Shown one piece after another: positions 1 to 5,062 of a stretch of 7,748 nucleotides of DNA. The notes under the pieces were generated by a model. The model was not told where the DNA came from and made no database searches. It worked only from the letters and a program-made list of their open reading frames with translations. The stretch is from Clostridia bacterium (GTDB taxonomy: Bacteria; Bacillota; Clostridia; Christensenellales; UBA1242). Every line of letters starts with the position of its first letter. The stretch's first letter is position 1. The stretch is from assembly GCA_028702545.1 (NCBI GenBank), contig JAQVOQ010000038.1:1-7748 (forward strand). Direction: 5' to 3'. Made by a program: the position numbers and the translations under genes.

Positions 1-218
1 CAGCAGTAAGTAATGCATATCAAGCGGGCGAAAGAGAATTTAAATATTTAATGGCTGTTAAACTAAAAAATGGAACTAACGAATTTTATATAATTCCTCC
101 TTGCGGAATTTGCAGAGAAATGTTTAAAGAATTAGAAATGTCTGACCTACAAGTTGTATTCAAGCAAGATGAAAAGTATTACACAAAAACAATCAGTGAA
201 TTATTACCGGAAAGTTAA
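1..218 (+). CDS. Cytidine deaminase family protein, C-terminal part (5' end outside window)
   Basis: The reading frame is open from the window edge (first full codon at 3) to a TAA at 216-218, giving about 71 residues. It contains PPCGICREMF, the PCxxC zinc-binding motif of the cytidine deaminase fold, with two of the three zinc-ligand cysteines at codons 102-104 and 111-113. It ends in TISELLPES, which matches the ELLP ending of Bacillus-type Cdd. The upstream part with the C/H-A-E catalytic motif lies outside the window. Cytidine deaminases hydrolyse cytidine or deoxycytidine to uridine in pyrimidine salvage. The fold also includes blasticidin-S deaminases and other specialised deaminases, and the substrate cannot be decided from this fragment. 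The next gene begins 21 nt downstream on the same strand, suggesting co-transcription. Confidence 0.8.
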   Translation, partial: AVSNAYQAGEREFKYLMAVKLKNGTNEFYIIPPCGICREMFKELEMSDLQVVFKQDEKYYTKTISELLPES

Positions 219-239
219 ATATATTTTGAGGTAATTAAA

Positions 240-695
240 ATGAAACAATTTAAAGAAATAAAAGAAAACAAACATTTCAAGTTTTCCGATAATGGAAAAG
301 GTCTGTTTTTTTATTTTGAAAATTCCGAAAGAGAATGTTGCACAGAAATTGCGAAAGCACCAGTAAAATACAAAATTTATGAAAACGGAATGTTGAAATT
401 TGATAATTCATTTTCAGAATTATGCTACGATGTAAGTTTTAAAAGAAATGACAGGACAAGCATTAGGCTAGGTATTTTTGTTAAAGATTTCATTGAAAAA
501 ACGGAATTTATTAACTATGAGTATGGGATTGCTGTTATAAAACCAAATGCAAAATCAGTGACTTATAAGTTTTATTTATTTACTAATAACAATGGTATGC
601 CAAATATGGAAACAAATGATAGATCCATTTTTTTAAGAGGGCTTGATATAATTGAACAAAGAGAAATAGCAAAAAAAGATGAAATGAGTTATTAA
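240..695 (+). CDS. Hypothetical protein, 151 residues
   Basis: I do not recognise this protein. It starts at ATG 240 behind a good Shine-Dalgarno site (GAGGT at 228-232, 7 nt spacing), only 21 nt after the deaminase stop codon, so it is probably translated from the same mRNA. There is no signal peptide or membrane segment. The sequence is rich in Lys, Asn, Phe and Tyr, and residues about 20-120 alternate short hydrophobic stretches with polar turns, which suggests a mostly beta soluble domain. A charged helix follows (about 130-147, around DIIEQREIAKKDE). Two adjacent cysteines lie near residue 34 (RECCTE). Being next to a deaminase could mean a nucleotide-related or accessory role, but this is inference only. 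Its composition resembles the rest of the window. Confidence 0.75.
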   Translation: MKQFKEIKENKHFKFSDNGKGLFFYFENSERECCTEIAKAPVKYKIYENGMLKFDNSFSELCYDVSFKRNDRTSIRLGIFVKDFIEKTEFINYEYGIAVIKPNAKSVTYKFYLFTNNNGMPNMETNDRSIFLRGLDIIEQREIAKKDEMSY

Positions 696-715
696 ATAGT
701 ATATTAAACTGAAAG

Positions 716-729
716 GACAAAACCACTTT
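716..729. repeat. 14-nt direct repeat, copy 1
   Basis: GACAAAACCACTTT occurs here and again, identically and in the same orientation, at 1064-1077. The two copies lie 348 bp apart and enclose most of the structured segment. They could mark an old insertion or duplication, but 14 nt is short in AT-rich DNA. Confidence 0.5.
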
Positions 730-840
730 ATACTATATTAAAAAATAAAGTATAAAATATCCAACTAAAAAGTTAAGTAGTATGATAGTTCATAAAAATA
801 AGAAAAGTAAAGTAGCAAAAACACAAAGATTTTTGAGATA

Positions 841-903
841 ATTCGTTTAAAGCAGGTTGCCGATAGCACCTGTGGTTGCATTGGTGTTCTGGTTTAAGCG
901 AAT
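841..903. repeat. Long imperfect inverted repeat (15-nt arms)
   Basis: The left arm 841-855 (ATTCGTTTAAAGCAG) pairs with the right arm 889-903 (CTGGTTTAAGCGAAT) by 13 Watson-Crick pairs, one G-T wobble and one G-G mismatch. The 33-nt interior can form shorter internal stems, for example CACC at 867-870 region with GGTG at 883-886. It resembles either a folded RNA or a mobile-element or repeat end. I checked for integron attC-like ends and they do not match GTTRRRY. I recognise no riboswitch family. Confidence 0.55.
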
Positions 904-937
904 AAGCCAAAAAGATTGTTTTTATGCGGTAATAAAA

Positions 938-962
938 TCCGCCCACTGGTGAAGTGGGCGGA
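938..962 (-). terminator. GC-rich hairpin, terminator-like on the minus strand
   Basis: A perfect 9-bp stem pairs TCCGCCCAC (938-946) with GTGGGCGGA (954-962) around a 7-nt loop. Read on the minus strand, the stem runs directly into TTTTATTA, which resembles an intrinsic terminator. Read on the plus strand it is followed by an A-run, so it would not terminate. No minus-strand gene is visible between here and the tRNA unit, which already has its own terminator. The hairpin may therefore end an unseen transcript or simply be part of a repeat element. Confidence 0.4.
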
Positions 963-970
963 ATAAAAAA

Positions 971-984
971 TTTGGCGGAAGGGG
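971..984 (-). repeat. Partial copy of the tRNA-Ser 3' end (attachment-site-like)
   Basis: TTTGGCGGAAGGGG is identical to 1124-1137, which covers the CCA end, discriminator base and acceptor-stem strand of the adjacent tRNA-Ser gene plus two flanking bases. The match stops abruptly: the T-arm sequence does not continue. Duplicated tRNA 3' ends are the usual scar of integrases that target tRNA genes, and this copy lies downstream of the tRNA 3' end as expected. However, only about 140 bp separate the copies and no integrase is visible. Confidence 0.5.
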
Positions 985-995
985 ATTAGAGCGTA

Positions 996-1020
996 AAAAA
1001 TAGTTTAGTAAACTATTTTT
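996..1020. repeat. AT-rich palindrome, 12-nt arms
   Basis: AAAAATAGTTTA (996-1007) is a perfect inverted repeat of TAAACTATTTTT (1009-1020) around a single central G. It has an A-run on the left and a T-run on the right, so it could act as a weak bidirectional terminator, although the stem has little GC. Confidence 0.5.
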
Positions 1021-1033
1021 AGCAAATAATGGG

Positions 1034-1064
1034 CGTCGCAGGGCGAAAGCCCCGCACCCCGACG
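1034..1064 (-). repeat. GC-rich hairpin
   Basis: GCAGGGC (1038-1044) pairs with GCCCCGC (1049-1055) around a GAAA loop. An outer CGTC/GACG stem (1034-1037 with 1061-1064) sits across a 5-nt bulge. On the minus strand the single A-C mismatch becomes a G-U pair, so the minus-strand RNA folds better. This is the most GC-rich spot in the window. There is no T-run next to it, so it is not a terminator. Its function is unknown. Confidence 0.45.
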
Positions 1065-1077
1065 ACAAAACCACTTT
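1064..1077. repeat. 14-nt direct repeat, copy 2
   Basis: This is an identical copy of the sequence at 716-729 (GACAAAACCACTTT). It overlaps the outer stem of the GC-rich hairpin. Confidence 0.5.
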
Positions 1078-1086
1078 GCTTGTTAT

Positions 1087-1119
1087 AAAAGAAAAAGCAT
1101 CAGTCATACAACTAATGCT
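1087..1119 (-). terminator. Intrinsic terminator of the tRNA-Ser gene
   Basis: On the minus strand, AGCATTAGT pairs with ACTGATGCT (one G-U pair) around a 6-nt loop, followed at once by TTTTTCTTTT. It begins only 6 nt after the tRNA CCA end (1126), as expected for a short tRNA transcript. Confidence 0.85.
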
Positions 1120-1125
1120 AATTTT

Positions 1126-1215
1126 TGGCGGAAGGGGTGAGATTTGAACTCACGGTACTCTTTCGGGCACACACGCTTTCGAGGCGTGCACATTCGGCCA
1201 CTCTGACACCCTTCC
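1126..1215 (-). tRNA. tRNA-Ser (anticodon CGA)
   Basis: The minus strand encodes a 90-nt class II tRNA with the CCA end included (1126-1128). The acceptor arms are GGAAGGG (1215-1209) and CCCTTCC (1136-1130), with G as discriminator base. The anticodon loop is CTCGAAA (1183-1177), with anticodon CGA at 1181-1179, reading UCG serine codons. A long variable arm, typical of serine tRNAs, precedes a T-arm with GTTCAAATC. A consensus promoter lies just upstream and a terminator just downstream, so the gene is a complete independent transcription unit. Because CCA is encoded, the nearby CCA-adding enzyme would be needed here only for end repair. Confidence 0.97.
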
Positions 1216-1235
1216 ATATATTTTAACAGCGGGTT

Positions 1236-1264
1236 ATTGTAACAAAATTTGAGGACACTGTCAA
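1236..1264 (-). promoter_or_regulatory. Promoter of tRNA-Ser
   Basis: On the minus strand a perfect -35 box TTGACA (1264-1259) and a -10 box TACAAT (1241-1236) are separated by 17 nt. The predicted start is near 1229, about 14 nt upstream of the mature tRNA 5' end at 1215. Confidence 0.88.
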
Positions 1265-1279
1265 TACTTATTGGTATTT

Positions 1280-1304
1280 AAAAAAGTAGCAGTCCGCTAC
1301 TTTT
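1280..1304 (-). terminator. Intrinsic terminator after the radical SAM gene
   Basis: AAAAGTAGC (1282-1290) pairs with GCTACTTTT (1296-1304) around a 5-nt loop. On the minus strand the stem ends in a run of six T, which would stop transcripts from the gene ending at 1409 before they enter the tRNA promoter. The plus strand also has a short T-run, but there is no plus-strand gene here to terminate. Confidence 0.8.
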
Positions 1305-1408
1305 AGAATTTTATATTATATTGTTTTACTTTGTAAGCGCAATTCCATTTGTATGTAAAATTGAAAACAGTTTTTCACATTTCTCGTAAATATCTAGTGC
1401 GTTATAAC

Positions 1409-2305
1409 TTAATATATAAAAGAGCCATCATTTTTTTCAAAATCGGGGATAAAGTCGCAAGTGGCACTTGATTTTTCTTGTGAAAAACCATTTTTAAACC
1501 CTAATTCTAAAAATTTATTAAGGGCTATTTTGTATTCAATAGGTTTTAGTTTGTTTTTTAGTATTGGGTGGGTTAGTGCTTTATAGTATGGCGTGTATTG
1601 ATTCATTAAACTTATTATTGTATCAGTGCCCATATTTTGTTTTACCCATTCTAAAATTTTTATGCTATCGCTAAAATGTGTAGGTAGTACTAAATGTCTT
1701 ACAATAATTCCTTTTTGCATAATACCGTTTTTTATTATGTCATTTGGCTGATTTTTACGCATTTCTATGAGTGCAGAAGTGCATTTATCCATATAGTCGG
1801 GCGCGGAAGAATATTCATTTGATAGGCTATTATCAAAATATTTAAAGTCGCATAAATAGATATCCACATACTCTTTTAGTTTTTTTATTGTATCAGCGTT
1901 TTCATAGCCACTGGTATTCCATACAATAGGAATATTAGGTTTATAAATATCAAGTGCGGCAATAATTTCATTTGTATAATGAGTGGGCGATACTAAATTA
2001 ATATTGTGTACACCGCTTTGCTCTAATTGCTTAAACAAATTCGCTAATTTTTCTATTGTGGTTTCTTTGCCAAATCCCTCCGAAGAAATTTTATAATTTT
2101 GGCAATAAATGCATTTAAGAGAGCAGTGTGAAAAAAATATTGCACCACTGCCATTTGTGCCACTTATAATTGGTTCTTCCCAAAAGTGTTTCATTACTTT
2201 TGCAATTTTTAAACTTTCTGCACCGCAAAAACCACTTGAATTTGAGCGGTCGATCAAACAATTTCTTGGGCAAATATTACATAAAATTGGCTTTATTGCT
2301 TTCAT
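1409..2305 (-). CDS. PflX-like radical SAM protein (COG1313 type)
   Basis: This is a predicted cytosolic radical S-adenosylmethionine enzyme of 298 residues. C61, C65 and C68 form the CxxxCxxC motif (CSLKCIYC), which binds the [4Fe-4S] cluster that cleaves SAM. A second N-terminal cysteine set, C9, C12, C16 and C27 (CNICPRNC...GFCG), and the phrase EEPIISGTNGSG before the radical SAM motif are typical of the family related to pyruvate formate-lyase activating enzymes and called PflX. The real substrate of that family is unknown to me. Length and C-terminus (IPDF near 288) look complete. I choose ATG 2305 over the in-frame TTG at 2341, because that TTG is the -35 box of a strong promoter. No Shine-Dalgarno precedes either codon, and the mRNA may be leaderless. 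The DUF6512-like gene ends 54 nt upstream on the same strand. Confidence 0.88.
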   Translation of the reverse strand: MKAIKPILCNICPRNCLIDRSNSSGFCGAESLKIAKVMKHFWEEPIISGTNGSGAIFFSHCSLKCIYCQNYKISSEGFGKETTIEKLANLFKQLEQSGVHNINLVSPTHYTNEIIAALDIYKPNIPIVWNTSGYENADTIKKLKEYVDIYLCDFKYFDNSLSNEYSSAPDYMDKCTSALIEMRKNQPNDIIKNGIMQKGIIVRHLVLPTHFSDSIKILEWVKQNMGTDTIISLMNQYTPYYKALTHPILKNKLKPIEYKIALNKFLELGFKNGFSQEKSSATCDFIPDFEKNDGSFIY

Positions 2306-2312
2306 AGAATTT

Positions 2313-2341
2313 ATTGTATTACTTAAATATATCAAAGTCAA
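2313..2341 (-). promoter_or_regulatory. Promoter of the radical SAM gene, start site at the ATG
   Basis: On the minus strand TTGACT (2341-2336), a 17-nt spacer and TACAAT (2318-2313) make a near-consensus promoter between the two minus-strand genes. The predicted transcription start falls at about 2306-2305, which is the first base of the chosen ATG, so the transcript would have essentially no 5' leader. Confidence 0.75.
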
Positions 2342-2359
2342 TCTGCTTTTATATTTTTA

Positions 2360-2869
2360 TTATACTGATGCAAACCAACCAATATGAGGTGGATAGAATG
2401 TAAAAACAAAAAATGCAAAAATTATTGTTAAGCCCAAATAAACGATTATTTTTTTATGTTTAAATTTGTGATTAAGACTAAGCAATTTGTAACTTATAAA
2501 GTAAGAAAATGTTACTAAAATTAATGCGATTATAATATCAATAACTACAAAATGTTCACCAAGCACGCCACTGTATGAGTAATAAATTATTGCAAGTAGA
2601 GGTATATTCAGTGTTGCTCCAATTAGTTTTGTGCTCCAAAAATCATTACAATGTTTTGGTTTTAAAACAAAACATTCTATTACGGCATAAATTAGAAAAG
2701 GAAAGACTAAAAGTTTTGTATGTTCCCATACACTTTCGTTAATAGGGGCTATAAGTGAAATTATTATATTTTGATTAGTCAAATCGTACAAAAAATGAAA
2801 CAAAAAACTTGCCAATACTCCCCAAATCAAACCTATAAGTTCAGCCAAAAATAACTTTTTATTAGTCAT
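2360..2869 (-). CDS. DUF6512-like integral membrane protein
   Basis: This 169-residue, very hydrophobic protein has about five predicted membrane segments (residues about 6-28, 53-70, 81-100, 105-130 and 140-158). The conserved-looking motifs PINESVWEHTKL (42-53), with a likely functional Glu and His, and FYPPHIGWF near the C-terminus match my recollection of the DUF6512 family of Clostridia, whose function is unknown. The start is ATG 2869, preceded by GAGGTG with 4 nt spacing. An in-frame GTG at 2881 lies at the predicted transcription start and is rejected. The gene is divergent from the LtaS-like gene and lies directly upstream of the radical SAM gene, with which it may be partly co-transcribed. 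The family call is from memory. Confidence 0.78.
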   Translation of the reverse strand: MTNKKLFLAELIGLIWGVLASFLFHFLYDLTNQNIIISLIAPINESVWEHTKLLVFPFLIYAVIECFVLKPKHCNDFWSTKLIGATLNIPLLAIIYYSYSGVLGEHFVVIDIIIALILVTFSYFISYKLLSLNHKFKHKKIIVYLGLTIIFAFFVFTFYPPHIGWFASV

Positions 2870-2886
2870 AATACACCTCACTATAA

Positions 2887-2914
2887 ATTATACATATAAT
2901 GAATAATTATTCAA
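2887..2914 (-). promoter_or_regulatory. Promoter of the DUF6512-like gene
   Basis: On the minus strand TTGAAT (2914-2909), a 16-nt spacer and a perfect TATAAT (2892-2887) predict a start near 2880. That leaves an 11-nt leader consisting almost only of the Shine-Dalgarno site before ATG 2869. Confidence 0.7.
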
Positions 2915-2920
2915 GCTTCA

Positions 2921-2949
2921 TTGACTTTGTAAATTTAATTTGATACAAT
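2921..2949 (+). promoter_or_regulatory. Promoter of the LtaS-like gene
   Basis: TTGACT (2921-2926), a 17-nt spacer and TACAAT (2944-2949) predict a start near 2956 and a leader of about 48 nt. The -35 box lies only 6 bp from the divergent -35 box at 2909-2914, so two polymerases could hardly bind at once. Confidence 0.78.
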
Positions 2950-3003
2950 TGCTTGTTATTATATAAACTATTTAACTTTTTTGTATTTATATTGGAGCCA
3001 AAA

Positions 3004-4980
3004 ATGAAAAAATTTTTAACTAGAAGTGTCTTTTTTTCTGTAATCTATATAGTGTTAGCGATTATTGTTGAAATAGTAACTTTTTTAATGCTTAATTTGG
3101 GACTATTTCCTACGTATTTTATTTTGGATTTAGCCATAATGTTTTGTTTGGCAACTATAATATTTATTATACCAAGTAGTTTGGCACAATCTATAACCGC
3201 AGGAATTATATTACTGATTCAGATTGTAATAAGTTATATTAATATCACACTTTATGAAATTTATGGTGATTTATTATCGCTAGACATGATTGCGCTGGGT
3301 GGTGAGGCGTTTAAAGCATTTGATCCGGCTGACTTAAACGGATTAGTGACTTTGATTTTTGTTGTTTTGGCGGTTGTGTATATTTTATTATCTAAAAAAG
3401 CATGCAAGTGTAAAATGGAATACAAATATAAATTTAAGTCAAGACTCTCACTTATTTTGCTGGGTATTTTTATAGTTAATCAAGCAATAGTTGGTTGCTC
3501 ATACTATTTGCAATACAACGCACTTCAATTAGAGGCGTCAGAAAGCACTTCTGAATATGAAGAGTATTTTGAAAATGATGCCGCTCTTTACGAATCACTT
3601 GTTTTTAAAGTGGATTCTCTAAAAAAATTTGGCACATATGCATTTTATGCCAAAGGAATTTTTAACATGCTTAGCCTATCGGATTTAAGTGATCAAGAAT
3701 ATGATGATATTTGCAATTATATAATTGAAGGCGAGCAGTCTACTGTAAATTCAAATACCGGTTTGTGGGAAGACAATAATATTATAGTAATTATGGTAGA
3801 ATCGCTAGAATGGTTTGCAATTGATCCGGATTATACACCTACATTATATATGATGTCGCAAGAGGGTTATACATTAAACAATTATTACAGCAAAAACAAA
3901 ACTAACATATCTGAAACCGATGTAATATTAGGCAATCAGCCATTAAGCATAAGTTTTTATGAAAATTATTTTAGTGAAAATCCAAGTGAAGAACTTATAA
4001 TTCCTTTTACGCTTCCAAATAAATTGAAAGAAGCGGACTACACTAGCATTAATTTTTTCCACGATTATTTAGATGACTTTTATAGAAGGTATTTAACTCA
4101 CCCTGCAATGGGTTTTGATGATGTTATTGATATGGACGATATGAACATTTCTAACGCTTCGCCAGTATTCCACGATTTTGTACGCGATTCCGATATGTTT
4201 AAAAATGTTATAGATCAAATTGCACCAACTGATGAAAAATTTTTCAGTTTTATTACAACAGTAACCAGTCATGGACCTTACACTTATAATTATAGACTTG
4301 ATGAATATTATGATATGCTTGCTGATACCGAAAGATACACAGCATTTGTTGAATGGTTTAATACAAATTATCCCGAATATGAATATCCAACAGATGAAGA
4401 CATGTTAGAATATTATTTATATTACAAAGCCGCAATAATGGATTTAGATGCTGGGCTTGCTTACTTATTGCAATATTTAGAAGATAACAATATGTCCGAT
4501 AATACAAGTATTGTGCTTTATGCTGATCACTATGCTTATTATAATGAACTAACTTATGATATAAAAAATATTGGAAATAAAATTTATTATAATACTGAAC
4601 TTTATCGCGTTCCCTGCATAATTTATGATACAGCACTTGGCACAAAACAAGAAGATATGTTTTCTTGTGTATTTAATATTACTCCAACCATTTTGGATTT
4701 GTGTGGAATAACATATAATGAAGCACTTTATGCGGGTTATTCAATATTTAGTGAAAAAGCCGATGATACTATTTTTGTATCTAGAATAGGTGGGGTAATG
4801 CGTAACGATATATACTCGGATAATGTTGTAGATATTGTAGATGAAGAGACTTATGATGAACTTGAAGTACAAAAATTTAGGGAAGATTCACTTACTTACT
4901 TTATTAAGCAAGGCTATATTAATGACATCTACAAGTACAATGTATTTTCAAAATATCCAGATTTACTTGGATATATTTAA
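3004..4980 (+). CDS. Lipoteichoic acid synthase-like membrane sulfatase-fold protein
   Basis: This 658-residue protein has the LtaS layout: five N-terminal membrane segments (about 8-30, 39-56, 61-84, 112-129 and 149-169), a linker, then an extracellular alkaline phosphatase/sulfatase-type domain. Expected catalytic residues are visible: E266 (MVESLEW), the nucleophile T300 (KNKTNIS), H423 (TSHGPY), and D508 and H509 (ADHY). In LtaS, Mn2+ and a phospho-threonine transfer glycerol phosphate from phosphatidylglycerol to a growing chain on the outer membrane face. Related enzymes modify other glycolipids or prime the chain, so the exact product is uncertain. The DHY motif reads ADHYAYY rather than the more usual GDHYG. 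ATG 3004 has GGAG at 2994-2997 (6 nt spacing). An in-frame TTG at 2953 lies upstream of the predicted transcription start and is rejected. The gene is monocistronic, with a terminator 8 nt after the stop. Confidence 0.9.
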   Translation: MKKFLTRSVFFSVIYIVLAIIVEIVTFLMLNLGLFPTYFILDLAIMFCLATIIFIIPSSLAQSITAGIILLIQIVISYINITLYEIYGDLLSLDMIALGGEAFKAFDPADLNGLVTLIFVVLAVVYILLSKKACKCKMEYKYKFKSRLSLILLGIFIVNQAIVGCSYYLQYNALQLEASESTSEYEEYFENDAALYESLVFKVDSLKKFGTYAFYAKGIFNMLSLSDLSDQEYDDICNYIIEGEQSTVNSNTGLWEDNNIIVIMVESLEWFAIDPDYTPTLYMMSQEGYTLNNYYSKNKTNISETDVILGNQPLSISFYENYFSENPSEELIIPFTLPNKLKEADYTSINFFHDYLDDFYRRYLTHPAMGFDDVIDMDDMNISNASPVFHDFVRDSDMFKNVIDQIAPTDEKFFSFITTVTSHGPYTYNYRLDEYYDMLADTERYTAFVEWFNTNYPEYEYPTDEDMLEYYLYYKAAIMDLDAGLAYLLQYLEDNNMSDNTSIVLYADHYAYYNELTYDIKNIGNKIYYNTELYRVPCIIYDTALGTKQEDMFSCVFNITPTILDLCGITYNEALYAGYSIFSEKADDTIFVSRIGGVMRNDIYSDNVVDIVDEETYDELEVQKFREDSLTYFIKQGYINDIYKYNVFSKYPDLLGYI

Positions 4981-4988
4981 AAAAATAT

Positions 4989-5011
4989 AAAAACGGCAAT
5001 TGCCGTTTTTT
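4989..5011 (+). terminator. Intrinsic terminator after the LtaS-like gene
   Basis: AAAAACGGC (4989-4997) pairs with GCCGTTTTT (5002-5010) around an AATT loop and ends in a run of six T. It is nearly symmetrical and could work in both directions, but only the plus-strand gene needs it. Confidence 0.9.
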
Positions 5012-5027
5012 AGTTTTAAAAAATTGC

Positions 5028-5056
5028 TTGCGTATTCTTAAAAATATGTGTAACAT
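5028..5056 (+). promoter_or_regulatory. Possible promoter of the CCA-adding enzyme gene
   Basis: TTGCGT (5028-5033), a 17-nt spacer and TAACAT (5051-5056) form a moderate promoter. The predicted start falls at 5063, exactly the A of the ATG. A promoter is required somewhere between the terminator at 5011 and this gene, which supports the call although the boxes are not consensus. Confidence 0.45.
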
Positions 5057-5062
5057 AATATT

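Larger units (their letters stand above)
696..1086. other. Gene-free structured intergenic segment
   Basis: About 390 bases hold no convincing gene. The left part (696-840) is very AT-rich and contains only a weak 8-nt inverted repeat (727-734 with 749-756). The right part (841-1077) has GC-rich islands that stand out from the flanking genes. It carries a 15-nt-arm inverted repeat, a 9-bp GC-rich hairpin, a copy of the tRNA-Ser 3' end, a 25-nt near-perfect palindrome and a GAAA-loop hairpin, each listed separately. Short open frames here, such as a 61-codon frame on the minus strand (922-1107) and a 31-codon TTG-started frame at 857-952 (+), lack Shine-Dalgarno sites and run through the hairpins. 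The density of palindromes suggests an interspersed repeat or a remnant of mobile DNA, or possibly a structured RNA. Confidence 0.6.

Noticed and set aside
782..841. 19-codon basic peptide frame (+)
   Set aside because: No Shine-Dalgarno and very short in AT-rich DNA.
841..903. Integron attC site
   Set aside because: Ends read GTTTAAG/GTTTAAA, not the GTTRRRY core, and no integrase or cassette array is present.
857..952. 31-codon TTG-started frame (+) with a hydrophobic stretch
   Set aside because: No Shine-Dalgarno, and it lies inside the inverted repeat and hairpin. The protein-like look is explained by the repeat structure.
922..1107. 61-codon frame on the minus strand
   Set aside because: Its start lies in the tRNA terminator, it has no Shine-Dalgarno and it runs through three palindromes. 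It is more likely repeat DNA than a gene.
2109..2387. 92-codon frame on the plus strand
   Set aside because: Antisense to the radical SAM gene, whose cysteine motifs clearly show the real frame.
4358..4645. 95-codon frame on the minus strand
   Set aside because: Antisense shadow of the LtaS-like gene, in the part encoding its catalytic domain.
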